Below are positions 8,888-17,638 of a DNA stretch of 24,235 bases, one piece after another. This stretch comes from Chryseobacterium sp. UBA6632 (lineage in GTDB: Bacteria; Bacteroidota; Bacteroidia; Flavobacteriales; Weeksellaceae). The notes below the pieces were generated by a model. That model saw only the letters and a program-made list of their open reading frames with translations, had not been told where the DNA came from and did not search any database. A program made the position numbers and the translations under genes. Position 1 is the stretch's first letter. Each line of letters opens with the position of its first letter. Location: contig DKLU01000337.1 in NCBI GenBank assembly GCA_002455915.1, positions 1-24,235 of the forward strand, written 5' to 3'.

Positions 8888-10822
8888 ATGAGTCAGAAAC
8901 AATATACAGCTAGTAGTATTCAGGCATTGGAAGGAATGGAGCACGTACGTATGCGTCCTTCAATGTACATTGGTGATGTAGGAGTAAGAGGTCTCCATCA
9001 TTTGGTTTATGAAGTAGTAGATAACTCTATTGACGAGGCGTTGGCAGGATACTGCGACACGATCTTTGTCAGCATTAAAGAAGGAAACGGGATCGAGGTT
9101 AGCGATAACGGTAGAGGTATCCCTGTAGATTTCCACGAAAAAGAACAAAAATCTGCTCTTGAGGTTGTAATGACGAAAATCGGAGCCGGAGGTAAGTTCG
9201 ATAAAGATTCTTATAAGGTTTCCGGTGGGCTTCACGGAGTTGGGGTGTCGTGTGTAAACGCGCTTTCAAACCAGATGGTTACAACCGTTTACAGAGACGG
9301 AAACATATATCAGCAAATCTATTCTAAAGGTAAAGCTCAGACAGAGGTTGAGGAAATCGGTCACAGCGAAAACAGAGGAACGAAGCAGTTCTTCCAGCCG
9401 GATGATACCATCTTCACAGAGTTAGTGTATAATTATGATACATTGGCAAACCGTCTTAGAGAGCTTTCTTACCTTAATAAAGGAATTACAATTACGCTTA
9501 CCGACGAAAGAGAAAAATTGGAAGATGATACTTTCAAAACTGAAGTTTTCCATTCTGAAGGTGGTTTGAAGGAATTTGTTGCTTATATCGATGGAAACCG
9601 TGAATCGATTATGGAGCACGTTATTTTCATGGAAGGTGAAAGAGACGATATTCCGGTTGAGGTAGCGATGCGTTATAATACATCATTCAACGAAAATCTT
9701 CACTCTTACGTTAATAATATCAATACTCACGAAGGAGGTACTCACTTGGCAGGTTTCAGACGTGCTTTAACGAGAACTTTGAAGAAATATGCAGATGAAT
9801 TAGGACTTCCTGCAAAAGAAAAAGTAGAAATTACTGGTGATGACTTCCGTGAAGGTTTAACGGCAGTTGTTTCTGTAAAAGTAATGGAACCTCAGTTTGA
9901 AGGACAGACGAAAACGAAATTAGGTAACTCTGAAGTTTCGGGTGCTGTAGATAAAATTGTTGGGGAAATGCTTACCAATTTCTTGGAAGAAAACCCTAAT
10001 GAAGCGAAGTTAATCGTACAGAAAGTGGTATTGGCCGCAAAAGCTAGACAGGCTGCGAAAAAAGCTCGTGAAATGGTTCAGAGAAAATCTCCGATGGGAG
10101 GTTCTGGGCTTCCGGGGAAATTGTCTGACTGTTCATCTAAAAATCCGGCAGAATCTGAAATATTCCTTGTAGAGGGAGATTCCGCAGGTGGAACTGCAAA
10201 ACAAGGTCGTGACAGATTTTTCCAGGCAATTCTTCCATTAAGAGGTAAAATTTTGAACGTTGAGAAATCAATGCTTCACAAAGTGTATGATAATGAGGAG
10301 ATTAAAAATATTTATACTGCTTTAGGAGTTTCTGTAGGTACAGAAGAAGATAGCAAAGCATTGAATATGGCGAAGTTGAGATATCACAAAATCGTAATCA
10401 TGACCGATGCCGATATTGATGGTTCTCACATCTCAACCCTAATCTTAACGTTCTTCTTTAGATATATGAAGGAATTGATTGAGAACGGATATATCTATAT
10501 CGCTCAGCCGCCTTTATATTTATTGAAAAGAGGAAACAAAAAACAGTACGCTTATAACGAAAAAGAGCGTGAGCAGTTTACCTTAGAAATGTCTCCGGAC
10601 GGAAAAGGTGTTGAAGTTCAGCGTTACAAAGGTCTTGGAGAGATGAACCCTGAGCAGCTTTGGGAAACGACACTAAATCCTGAACACAGAATTCTGAAGC
10701 AGGTAACTATTGATAATGCAGTAGAAGCAGACAGTGTATTTTCGATGTTGATGGGTGATGAAGTTCCGCCAAGAAGAGAATTTATAGAAAAAAATGCTAA
10801 ATATGCGAAAATAGACGCATAA
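8888..10822 (+). CDS. gyrB: DNA gyrase subunit B
   Basis: This is the ATPase subunit of DNA gyrase, which introduces negative supercoils with GyrA. It has 644 residues, typical for GyrB without the enterobacterial insert. The GHKL ATPase domain opens with the RMRPSMYIGD and EVVDNSIDEA motifs, followed by NGRGIP and GGLHGVGVSCVNALS. The TOPRIM domain contains VEGDSAGG, PLRGKILNVE and DADIDGSHI. The C-terminal motif QRYKGLGEMNPEQLWETT identifies GyrB rather than ParE. Codon choice differs visibly from its neighbours, with more TTC, CGT and ATC, as expected for a highly expressed gene. AATATTTG ends 2 bases before the ATG and matches five of the six fixed -7 positions, but has no well-spaced TTG partner. 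A strong terminator follows, so it looks monocistronic. Confidence 0.98.
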   Translation: MSQKQYTASSIQALEGMEHVRMRPSMYIGDVGVRGLHHLVYEVVDNSIDEALAGYCDTIFVSIKEGNGIEVSDNGRGIPVDFHEKEQKSALEVVMTKIGAGGKFDKDSYKVSGGLHGVGVSCVNALSNQMVTTVYRDGNIYQQIYSKGKAQTEVEEIGHSENRGTKQFFQPDDTIFTELVYNYDTLANRLRELSYLNKGITITLTDEREKLEDDTFKTEVFHSEGGLKEFVAYIDGNRESIMEHVIFMEGERDDIPVEVAMRYNTSFNENLHSYVNNINTHEGGTHLAGFRRALTRTLKKYADELGLPAKEKVEITGDDFREGLTAVVSVKVMEPQFEGQTKTKLGNSEVSGAVDKIVGEMLTNFLEENPNEAKLIVQKVVLAAKARQAAKKAREMVQRKSPMGGSGLPGKLSDCSSKNPAESEIFLVEGDSAGGTAKQGRDRFFQAILPLRGKILNVEKSMLHKVYDNEEIKNIYTALGVSVGTEEDSKALNMAKLRYHKIVIMTDADIDGSHISTLILTFFFRYMKELIENGYIYIAQPPLYLLKRGNKKQYAYNEKEREQFTLEMSPDGKGVEVQRYKGLGEMNPEQLWETTLNPEHRILKQVTIDNAVEADSVFSMLMGDEVPPRREFIEKNAKYAKIDA

Positions 10823-10845
10823 TTTTTTCATTTTTAGATAGATAC

Positions 10846-10873
10846 AAAAAAGCCCTAATTTTAGGGCTTTTTT
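10846..10873 (+). terminator. Intrinsic terminator of gyrB
   Basis: AAAAAAGCCCTA and TAGGGCTTTTTT form a perfect 12-bp stem with an ATTT loop, 23 bases after the gyrB stop, and the stem ends in a run of T. The A-run on the 5' side could allow function in both directions. Confidence 0.92.
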
Positions 10874-10978
10874 AGTGTGATATTATTTCATTTTATAGAG
10901 ATATAAAATATTTTTTTAATTTTTTTTCAATAAAGGTATCATATTTGTTACAGACATGATGAAAAAAACCCTTTTAAG

Positions 10979-11842
10979 ATGAGAAAAATTAAATTAGTAA
11001 TGCTAGTTGCTATGACTACCATTTCTGCGTATTCTTACGCCCAAGTAGGTATTAATACCTCTGATCCTAAAGCTTCTCTAGACGTAGTAGGTAATCCTAC
11101 CAATACCACAAAATTAGATGGTATTCTTCCTCCAAGACTTACAGGAGATCAGTTGCGTGCGAAAACGTATACCACCGCTCAAACGGGTGCGCAGGTATAT
11201 GTGACGGCTGCGGATTCTAATCCGTCGGGACAAACCATTTATGTAAAAACGCCGGGCAGTTATTACTTTAATGGTACAGTTTGGAAACTTGTACTGGGTG
11301 TTGAAAGTGTTTTACCCAATGGTACAGGAAGTGTAATTATGATTAACGGTGTCATCCAGGTGGCTCAGGAAATGGCTTTGAGAATGCAGCAGGACTTTAT
11401 TGTTCCTGTTAACAACACTATTGTACCCATTGGAAATATTACCAATAAGTTGATTGATAATTTTAATGGTTTTACCGGAACTTCAACAACCAATTCGTTT
11501 AAAGTAAAAGATACCGGAACGTATCTAATTGGGATGAATTTTCCTTTACAGAACCAAAGTTCACCAACCTTAAGCGGTAATTTTTACTATGGTTTGTATA
11601 ATGATACAGATAGCAGATGGGTGGCTTTTTCTATTTATACCATTAATAATATGGCGAATGGTGAAGTGAAAGATATCAGTTACCTTGCTGCGATGGATTT
11701 AGATCCTGCTAAAACCTATTCGTTTCGAGCAAATCAGGCGGGCGGTGATCCTGCGGTTGTTTTAAAAATCAGAGGATTGGCTGCAGCAGCAGGTGGAGGA
11801 AATTTTGAGGTTGGCTATTTCTCAGTAAAACGTTTAAAGTAA
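10979..11842 (+). CDS. Secreted beta-rich protein of unknown function
   Basis: I do not recognise a specific function. The 287-residue product starts with a clear signal peptide (basic MRKIK, hydrophobic core, likely cut after A21 in YSYA). It continues with QVGINTSDPKASLDV, a motif often seen at the mature start of Flavobacteriia exported proteins and phage-tail-like surface proteins. Residues about 130-287 are rich in beta-prone and aromatic stretches such as FKVKDTGTYLIGMNF and end in NFEVGYFSVKRLK. This suggests a jelly-roll of the C1q/TNF type, but that is inference. I see no obvious type IX secretion tail. Upstream, CATATTTG (10940-10947) matches five of the six fixed -7 positions without a TTG partner. 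An 8-codon mini-ORF overlaps its start, and a strong terminator follows. Confidence 0.85.
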   Translation: MRKIKLVMLVAMTTISAYSYAQVGINTSDPKASLDVVGNPTNTTKLDGILPPRLTGDQLRAKTYTTAQTGAQVYVTAADSNPSGQTIYVKTPGSYYFNGTVWKLVLGVESVLPNGTGSVIMINGVIQVAQEMALRMQQDFIVPVNNTIVPIGNITNKLIDNFNGFTGTSTTNSFKVKDTGTYLIGMNFPLQNQSSPTLSGNFYYGLYNDTDSRWVAFSIYTINNMANGEVKDISYLAAMDLDPAKTYSFRANQAGGDPAVVLKIRGLAAAAGGGNFEVGYFSVKRLK

Positions 11843-11861
11843 GAATACAAAAAAACACTAG

Positions 11862-11889
11862 AAAGACTTCAGAAATGAGGTCTTTTTTT
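11862..11889 (+). terminator. Intrinsic terminator after secreted protein gene
   Basis: AAAGACTTC and GAGGTCTTT pair over 9 bp with one G-U pair and the loop AGAAAT; the T-run continues to 11889. It lies 20 bases after the stop at 11842. It also overlaps an in-frame ATG at 11875, which argues that the next gene starts further downstream. Confidence 0.88.
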
Positions 11890-11911
11890 CGTGGTACTAA
11901 TTGTAAAATTA

Positions 11912-11945
11912 TTGGTAAAGGATATTATTTATTTTATTATTTTTG
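11912..11945 (+). promoter_or_regulatory. Candidate promoter of DUF3857 gene pair
   Basis: A perfect TAnnTTTG box (TATTTTTG, 11938-11945) has a TTG 23 bases upstream (11912-11914), at the edge of the spacing reported for Flavobacteriia. Transcription would begin near 11949, about 12 bases before the ATG at 11962 and downstream of the previous terminator. The region is very AT-rich, so a chance match is possible. Confidence 0.42.
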
Positions 11946-11961
11946 CTCAATTTTAGTAACC

Positions 11962-13854
11962 ATGATGAAAATATTTTCGATTGGAGCATTATCTTTAGCT
12001 TCAATATATTATGCCCAAACATATCCCGCTTCCGCCATTCCGGAAAATTTAAAGAAAAACGCCAATATTGTTGTCCGAAAAGATTTTACAACCATTAATA
12101 TTAATAAAATTGATGAAGTAAAATACCAGATCAACACAGTAACTACTGTTTTAAATAAAGACGGAAATTCTCAGGCAACGGCCTATATTCCTTATGAAAA
12201 AGGAGATAATATTTCGGATGTAAAAGTCACGATCTATGATGAGCAAGGTAAAAAAATAAAATCTTTTTCTAAATCAGATTTTAGCGATTTTGCCAATAAT
12301 ACCCAAGGTGTATTTTACTCTGATAATAGGGTAATGGCATTGCAATACACCCCGACACAATATCCTTATACGATAGATTTTTCGTATCAGATTGCAAATG
12401 ATAATACTGTTTTTATTCCTGATTTTGTGCCTTTTACCAATACCAATGTGTCGTTGGAAGAGGCTCAGTTTAAAATCGTTAATAAATCCAGAATCGAGCT
12501 TAAAACAAAAACATATCCTTCGAAATATAATTATGCTACTGTAACCGAAAGCGATAATGCAGGCGAGAAAATATATTCTTATAAAAACGTTCCGGCGATT
12601 GACGATGCTTTGATGTTGCCTAAACCGATAACGATTTTACCAAAAGTAAGTTTTGCTTTAACTAAATTTAATCTTGAAGGAAAACAGGGAAGCATCAATA
12701 CCTGGAAAGATTTCGGATCTTGGTATTACAACAGCATTTTGCAGCCGGTTTCGGTTTCTACGCCAGCGATAAAAGCGGAAATTGCTTCTTTGAATCTGCA
12801 AGGTTCTACCGAAGAAAAAGTAAAGAAAATCTATCAGCACATGCAGGCTAAAACACGATATATTTTTGTGGCGTTGGGAATCGGAGGTTGGCAGCCTATG
12901 ATGCCGGATGAGGTTCAGAAAAAAGGCTATGGCGATTGTAAAGGGCTTACCAATTATATGAAAACGTTACTGGATGAAGCAGGAATTCCTTCGCAGTATT
13001 GTGTGATTAATTCTAATTCTTCCGAGGTTTCTTTTGATCCTGAATTTCCAAAGATGGGCGGAAATCACGTGATTTTAATGGTTCCTACAGAAAAAGGAAA
13101 TATTTGGCTGGAAAATACTTCTCAGCAAATTGCTTTTAACCATTTAAGTTACAGAACGACAGACAGAAATACACTTTCGGTAACGAAAAACGGAATTGAT
13201 ATCATTAATACGCCTTCTTATAAACCAGAACAGAATCAGGAAGTTCAGAAATTAAATATTAAACTGAACGAAGATAACAGCATTAACGGAGATGGAAATT
13301 TTGCGTTTACCGGAAATCAATATGATTACAGTTTGGCATTTGCTTATATGTCTCCAAAAGAAAAAAATGATGCATTGAAAGAAAGGCTTTCTGTTCTGAA
13401 TTTTGAAAAGGTGGAAATGAAGAATTACGTCAATGATCGTGACAAAGCCGTAGGAAAATTTGATATTGATTTTAAAGCGAGTAATTATTCGAAAAATATG
13501 GGAAGTAGCTTGATTTTCAGAGCGGTTCCTATTTATTCGGATAGCTTTTATAAATCTGATGAAAGCAGACAGCTTCCTTTCGAAATCGGACAGTCTTTTA
13601 ATGATGAATATGAGATCAGCTATGCGATTCCTAAAAATTATAAGATTGATGAAGTTCCTGATAATGTTATGATTAATTCAGAATTTGGAACTTACAAGCT
13701 TAGTTTTGTTAAAAATGGCGAAGAATTAAAAGTCATTCGATCGATTAAAGTCAATAAAGGAATTTTCCCGAAAGAAAAATACAACGACTATATCAGTTTC
13801 AGAAAAAAAACACTTAACTCAGATAACTCAAAAATTTTAATAACAAAAATATAA
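11962..13854 (+). CDS. DUF3857 transglutaminase-like exported protein
   Basis: This is a 630-residue exported protein with an N-terminal DUF3857 beta domain followed by a transglutaminase-like (papain-fold) core. Using the ATG at 11962, residues 1-18 form a signal peptide (MMKIFSIGALSLASIYYA), so the protein probably acts in the periplasm or at the outer membrane. The transglutaminase core has Cys326 in GYGDCKG, His369 in GGNHVI and Glu384 in WLENT where many relatives have Asp. The Cys and His are intact, so catalysis is plausible. The substrate is unknown; some relatives may act as proteases rather than cross-linkers. I rejected the longer start at 11875 because it lies inside a terminator and precedes the promoter. 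Only 2 bases separate it from the following DUF3857 gene, so they form an operon. Confidence 0.88.
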   Translation: MMKIFSIGALSLASIYYAQTYPASAIPENLKKNANIVVRKDFTTININKIDEVKYQINTVTTVLNKDGNSQATAYIPYEKGDNISDVKVTIYDEQGKKIKSFSKSDFSDFANNTQGVFYSDNRVMALQYTPTQYPYTIDFSYQIANDNTVFIPDFVPFTNTNVSLEEAQFKIVNKSRIELKTKTYPSKYNYATVTESDNAGEKIYSYKNVPAIDDALMLPKPITILPKVSFALTKFNLEGKQGSINTWKDFGSWYYNSILQPVSVSTPAIKAEIASLNLQGSTEEKVKKIYQHMQAKTRYIFVALGIGGWQPMMPDEVQKKGYGDCKGLTNYMKTLLDEAGIPSQYCVINSNSSEVSFDPEFPKMGGNHVILMVPTEKGNIWLENTSQQIAFNHLSYRTTDRNTLSVTKNGIDIINTPSYKPEQNQEVQKLNIKLNEDNSINGDGNFAFTGNQYDYSLAFAYMSPKEKNDALKERLSVLNFEKVEMKNYVNDRDKAVGKFDIDFKASNYSKNMGSSLIFRAVPIYSDSFYKSDESRQLPFEIGQSFNDEYEISYAIPKNYKIDEVPDNVMINSEFGTYKLSFVKNGEELKVIRSIKVNKGIFPKEKYNDYISFRKKTLNSDNSKILITKI

Positions 13855-13856
13855 AC

Positions 13857-15785
13857 ATGAAAAAAATATTATTAGGTGCTTTCTGCTCATTAAATGTCAT
13901 TTTTATTGAGGCTCAGAAGCATGAATTTTTAGACTTTCCGAAGTTTAATGATGCTGATCTTTCCAGAACAAAATCTACATTGGATGAAAATGCTCCCGCG
14001 GAAATTTTATACAAATCGGTTCATTTTAATATAGATACTAATACAGGAAATCTTCGTAAAACGGCTTTTTACAGAGTGAAAATTTACGATAAAGATAAGG
14101 TTGAAGACTGGTTGAATCTTGAAATTCCATTATATCAAAACGGAAGCAACAGAGAAACATTAGATAAAATAAAAGCTTTTACTTACAACCTTGAAAACGG
14201 AGCTACGGTTTCTACTAAAGTTGATAAAAGTTCCAAATATAAAAGTAAGGAAAGTAAAAATGTGACGGTAACCAAATTTGCTTTTCCAAATGTGAAAAAT
14301 GGTTCGGTGATTGAATATCAATATGAAGTCGTTTCACCTTTTTTATATGCCATTCCACAGGTTTTAATTGAATCTGACACGCCTTCTTTATATACAGAAT
14401 ACGTGCTGGATGCCCCAAGCAATATTTCTTATAATGTAAATTACACAGGTTCTCTAAACCCAAAATACAGAATGGTGGAAGAGAAAATGCTGTATGGAAT
14501 GAATCACAGAACATACCGTTTTGGTTATGAAAATGTGAAAGGTTTCAAAACGGAAAAGTTTGTGAAAAATGATAGAAACTTCAGAACGAAAATCAGTGCA
14601 GAATTGCATTCAACCAATTTTAGAGAATTGAAGTTGTATTCGTCTTCATGGGAAAAGATTAAAGATAAATTGTACGAGGATGAAGATTTTGGAGGTGAGC
14701 TGAAGAAAACAAAACTCGCTAAAGAAAATTTGCCGAATCTTTCAGGAGCTACTTCTGATCTCGACAAAGCCAATGCGATTTTTAAATATGTTAAAAATAC
14801 ATTTACGTGGAATAAAGACCGCGGAATTTACACTGAAGATGGCATAAAAAAAATGCTGGAAACAAAAACAGGAAATGCGGCAGAAATGAATCTTTTCTTG
14901 GTGATGCTATTAAGAGAAGCAGGTTTAAAAGCCGATCCTATGATTATTTCTACGGTAGATAATGGATTAATTAATTTGATTTCGCCAAGTGTTGCAAGTA
15001 CCAATTTTGTGATCGCAGCGGTGAATACAAAAGAAGGTTTCCATGTGTATGATGCGACTTCAAGACAATCTAATGTCGATGATTTGCCACCAAGAGACTG
15101 GAATGAATATGGAATTTTGATTGCGAAAGATAAAGCGCAGCAAATGCAGTTGGTAAACAGTACTTCCAGTTTTACACATTTAACGACAACAGCCAAAATT
15201 AATGATGACGGCAGTATTTCCGGAACATATTCTGATAAAGATACGGGCGCTTTTGCCATGTTTGCGAAGGAAAGTTATGATGAAAATACCGATAAATACA
15301 AGAAGCAGTATAAAGAAAATTTTTCGATAGATTTTAATAATATTGATTCTAAAGTATTGGAAAATGGTGATTTTGAAAGCACGATGAGTTTTTCTTCAGA
15401 CAACCTGATTGATAGAGTTGGTAAGAAAATGATCATCAACCCAATGCTTTTTATGAATAAAAATTCCAATGAATTTGATCAGACGGAAGCAAGAAAATTT
15501 CAGATTGATTTCATTGCGCCTTACACGAAAGTGAAAAAAGTGGTTCTTGAAATTCCGGATGGCTATTCTATTGAAGAAATGCCTAAAAGTAAGAAAATTG
15601 TAACGGACGATAAAGAAATTGAGTACAGTTACGTTGCAGAGCAAAAAGGAAATAAGCTGGAAGTTACATCGAGTATAAAAGTAGCGAGCGCCGATTATCC
15701 TAAAGAGTATTATCCTGCGTTTAAACAGATTTGGGGAGTTGCTTCAAAAAGTGAAAACCAGGTAATCAGTTTAGTTAAAAAGTAG
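13857..15785 (+). CDS. DUF3857 protein with degenerate transglutaminase core
   Basis: This 642-residue exported protein shares the layout of the preceding gene: signal peptide (residues 1-19, ending IEA), a DUF3857 beta domain to about residue 250, a transglutaminase-like core at about 300-410, and a C-terminal beta region. The usual active-site GDCK-type motif reads GNAAEMN, placing Ala341 where the catalytic Cys belongs. The usual NHV reads NFV, placing Phe384 where His belongs. Only the acidic residue, Asp399 in VYDAT, remains. It is therefore probably not a transglutaminase or cysteine protease and may be a binding or scaffold partner of the upstream protein. From memory, GNxAE-type versions also occur in other Bacteroidota, so this is probably a stable subfamily rather than recent decay. 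The frame is intact and a terminator follows. Confidence 0.88.
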   Translation: MKKILLGAFCSLNVIFIEAQKHEFLDFPKFNDADLSRTKSTLDENAPAEILYKSVHFNIDTNTGNLRKTAFYRVKIYDKDKVEDWLNLEIPLYQNGSNRETLDKIKAFTYNLENGATVSTKVDKSSKYKSKESKNVTVTKFAFPNVKNGSVIEYQYEVVSPFLYAIPQVLIESDTPSLYTEYVLDAPSNISYNVNYTGSLNPKYRMVEEKMLYGMNHRTYRFGYENVKGFKTEKFVKNDRNFRTKISAELHSTNFRELKLYSSSWEKIKDKLYEDEDFGGELKKTKLAKENLPNLSGATSDLDKANAIFKYVKNTFTWNKDRGIYTEDGIKKMLETKTGNAAEMNLFLVMLLREAGLKADPMIISTVDNGLINLISPSVASTNFVIAAVNTKEGFHVYDATSRQSNVDDLPPRDWNEYGILIAKDKAQQMQLVNSTSSFTHLTTTAKINDDGSISGTYSDKDTGAFAMFAKESYDENTDKYKKQYKENFSIDFNNIDSKVLENGDFESTMSFSSDNLIDRVGKKMIINPMLFMNKNSNEFDQTEARKFQIDFIAPYTKVKKVVLEIPDGYSIEEMPKSKKIVTDDKEIEYSYVAEQKGNKLEVTSSIKVASADYPKEYYPAFKQIWGVASKSENQVISLVKK

Positions 15786-15813
15786 AATTTTAATTAAATT
15801 TCAAAAATATTTT

Positions 15814-15841
15814 AAAACCATTCATTTTTTGAATGGTTTTT
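15814..15841 (+). terminator. Intrinsic terminator of DUF3857 operon
   Basis: AAAACCATTCA and TGAATGGTTTT form a perfect 11-bp stem with a loop of five T, starting 29 bases after the stop at 15785 and followed by T-rich sequence. The A-run and T-run on either side would suit an intrinsic terminator, possibly in both directions. Confidence 0.88.
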
Positions 15842-15866
15842 GCTTTTATAATGAAAATTAAAAATT

Positions 15867-16688
15867 ATGAAAAATACGGTGGCCGTTTTAGCACTATCTT
15901 CTTTCTTTATTTTTTCGGCATGTAAGAAAACCGAAACTCAAAATACAACCATTGAAACTTCCGAACCGAAAGCTGAGCAATTTGTAGTAGATTCTGTAAG
16001 CATCAATGATTCTATCAAAATAAGCGATTCACTTCAACTGAAGTTCAGTTCCAAAATGTTGGTTTTTCCATCAATTAAGGATAAAAATTTGTTAGACAGT
16101 ATTTATATGAAGAAAAATATGAGTGATTTTTCTAAAACTGGCGTTCAAAATTTACTTCAGGCAGAGAAAAACGGTTATTTTGAAAGTGTAAGAAAAGATT
16201 CTAAAGATTTCCTTTCAGATATTACTTTTGCTGAGGTGTGGTATGAAGATAACAAGATGAAACTTGTCTCTCATGCGAATGATTATCTTCATATTCGATA
16301 TTATGGAGGTTCTTATTCAGGGGGTGCACATGATAATTATGCATACATGGAAAGAGTTTTCGATTTAAAAAATTCTAAAAAACTGGAGTTAAAAGATATT
16401 ACTTCAATGCCTTTAGCTAAAATTGAAGAATTATTAAAGAAAAATATCAATAAAATAAACAGCGGAACAACCGATGAAAAAGGGGAAGTCAATAATTCTG
16501 ATATGCTTTTGGTGGATAAAATCCCTGCAACCGGAAATTTCTATTTTGATGAAAAAAACCTGTATTTTCACTATAGTCCTTACGAAATAGCGGCGTTTGC
16601 AGCTGGAGATATCGAAATTCCGATTTCTTGGGAAGAGTTGAAAGGTACGTTGAATGCTGAATTTAAAGAAAGAATGAAAATTAAATAA
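15867..16688 (+). CDS. DUF3298-type lipoprotein
   Basis: This is a 273-residue predicted lipoprotein. The signal sequence ends in FSAC with the lipid-modified cysteine at Cys19, followed by a polar linker, so it is anchored in the outer or inner membrane. The C-terminal half resembles the DUF4163/DUF3298 domains found in PdaC and in the extracellular part of anti-sigma factor RsiV. Supporting sequences are YYGGSYSGGAHDNYAY at about 148-163 and FYFDEKNLYFHYSPYEIAAFAAG near 227-249. No deacetylase domain is attached, so no enzyme activity is assigned; ligand binding at the cell surface is a guess. It lies between two terminators and appears monocistronic. An ATG at 15851 is in another frame and was not used. 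Confidence 0.87.
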   Translation: MKNTVAVLALSSFFIFSACKKTETQNTTIETSEPKAEQFVVDSVSINDSIKISDSLQLKFSSKMLVFPSIKDKNLLDSIYMKKNMSDFSKTGVQNLLQAEKNGYFESVRKDSKDFLSDITFAEVWYEDNKMKLVSHANDYLHIRYYGGSYSGGAHDNYAYMERVFDLKNSKKLELKDITSMPLAKIEELLKKNINKINSGTTDEKGEVNNSDMLLVDKIPATGNFYFDEKNLYFHYSPYEIAAFAAGDIEIPISWEELKGTLNAEFKERMKIK

Positions 16689-16693
16689 ATTTT

Positions 16694-16720
16694 AATGCTT
16701 CCAATCAGGGAGCATTTTTT
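16694..16720 (+). terminator. Intrinsic terminator of lipoprotein gene
   Basis: AATGCTTCC and GGGAGCATT pair over 9 bp with one G-U pair and the loop AATCA, followed by a run of six T. It begins 6 bases after the lipoprotein stop. The end of its T-run overlaps the -7-like box of the next gene. Confidence 0.88.
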
Positions 16721-16727
16721 ATTTTTG
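16720..16727 (+). promoter_or_regulatory. Candidate -7 box of lipid kinase gene
   Basis: TATTTTTG is a perfect match to TAnnTTTG and ends 5 bases before the ATG at 16733, so the transcript could be leaderless. No TTG is seen at the usual spacing, because that space is occupied by the preceding terminator. Confidence 0.3.
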
Positions 16728-16732
16728 TGGCA

Positions 16733-17584
16733 ATGGAAAAAGTAGCTTTTATCATCAATCCTTTTTCGGCAAAAAAGAATTATCAGCCGTTTTTAAACGA
16801 ACTTAAAAACAAGGTTGAGAATCCTTTGTACTACGTCTCAGAATCTATTCCCGGAACGGATGAATTCATCAAAGAACATTTTGAGAATACAGATATTTTT
16901 GTGGCGATAGGCGGTGATGGCACGATTTCTACCGTTGCCAAAAACTTAATCAATACAGAGAAAATCCTAGCTATTTTTCCGGCAGGTTCAGGAAACGGAT
17001 TTTCTAATGAAACCCAGTTCAGCAAAAATTTAGATGAACTTTTAGAGAAATTAAAGGCAAAAAAATCCAGAAAAATTGATACGTTTACGGTAAATGATCG
17101 ACTTTCGATCAATGTTTCAGGAACAGGATTCGACGGAAAAGTGGTGAAGGAATTTGAAAAAACCAATCGCGGTTTTAAAAATTATATTAAAGTTTCTCTA
17201 AAAACGTTCTTTAATTATAAACCGATCAAGCTTAAGTTTTTCGATGAACAATATCAAAAACACAACGGAAAATATTTAATGGTGAATATCGCCAATACCC
17301 GACAATTTGGGAATAACGCATATATTGCACCTCACGCCAGCAAAAGTGATGGTTTGGTAGATATGGTTTTGGTTAAAAAATTTCCATTGACGTATTCACC
17401 GCTTTTTGCTTTTAGAATGTTCACCAAAAAACTGAAAGAGGACGATTATATCACTTATCTTCCGGTTTCAGAAATTGAATTTAAAGTGAATACTAAAAAT
17501 TGGCATCTCGATGGAGAATTCAACAAAATAAAATCTCCGATTCATGTGAAAGTGCAGCCTTCGAGTTTGAATATTTTGGTTTAG
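16733..17584 (+). CDS. Diacylglycerol/sphingosine kinase family lipid kinase
   Basis: This is a 283-residue member of the DAGK catalytic-domain family (YegS, DgkB and LCB5 relatives), which transfers phosphate from ATP to a lipid hydroxyl at the cytoplasmic face of the membrane. Two nucleotide-binding motifs are clear: GGDGT in VAIGGDGTIS and GSGNG in PAGSGNGFSNE. The C-terminal half is beta-rich with the conserved DGLVDMVLV and NWHLDGE segments, as in the YegS fold. Length is normal. I use ATG 16733; a GTG at 16727 is in frame but forms part of the -7-like box. Whether the substrate is diacylglycerol, a sphingoid base (sphingolipids occur in some Bacteroidota) or another lipid cannot be read from sequence. 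Confidence 0.9.
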   Translation: MEKVAFIINPFSAKKNYQPFLNELKNKVENPLYYVSESIPGTDEFIKEHFENTDIFVAIGGDGTISTVAKNLINTEKILAIFPAGSGNGFSNETQFSKNLDELLEKLKAKKSRKIDTFTVNDRLSINVSGTGFDGKVVKEFEKTNRGFKNYIKVSLKTFFNYKPIKLKFFDEQYQKHNGKYLMVNIANTRQFGNNAYIAPHASKSDGLVDMVLVKKFPLTYSPLFAFRMFTKKLKEDDYITYLPVSEIEFKVNTKNWHLDGEFNKIKSPIHVKVQPSSLNILV

Positions 17585-17638
17585 GGAGTTATTGTCTAAA
17601 AGCAGTCTCAAATCTTAATAATCATTTTTACCATAATG

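Noticed and set aside
11875..11961. Longer N-terminus for the first DUF3857 protein (ATG at 11875)
   Set aside because: The ATG lies inside an intrinsic terminator, the added residues precede a normal signal peptide, and the best promoter match is downstream of it.
14828..15259. 143-codon minus-strand open frame inside the second DUF3857 gene
   Set aside because: It is a shadow of the sense codons in an AT-rich gene, with no family resemblance.
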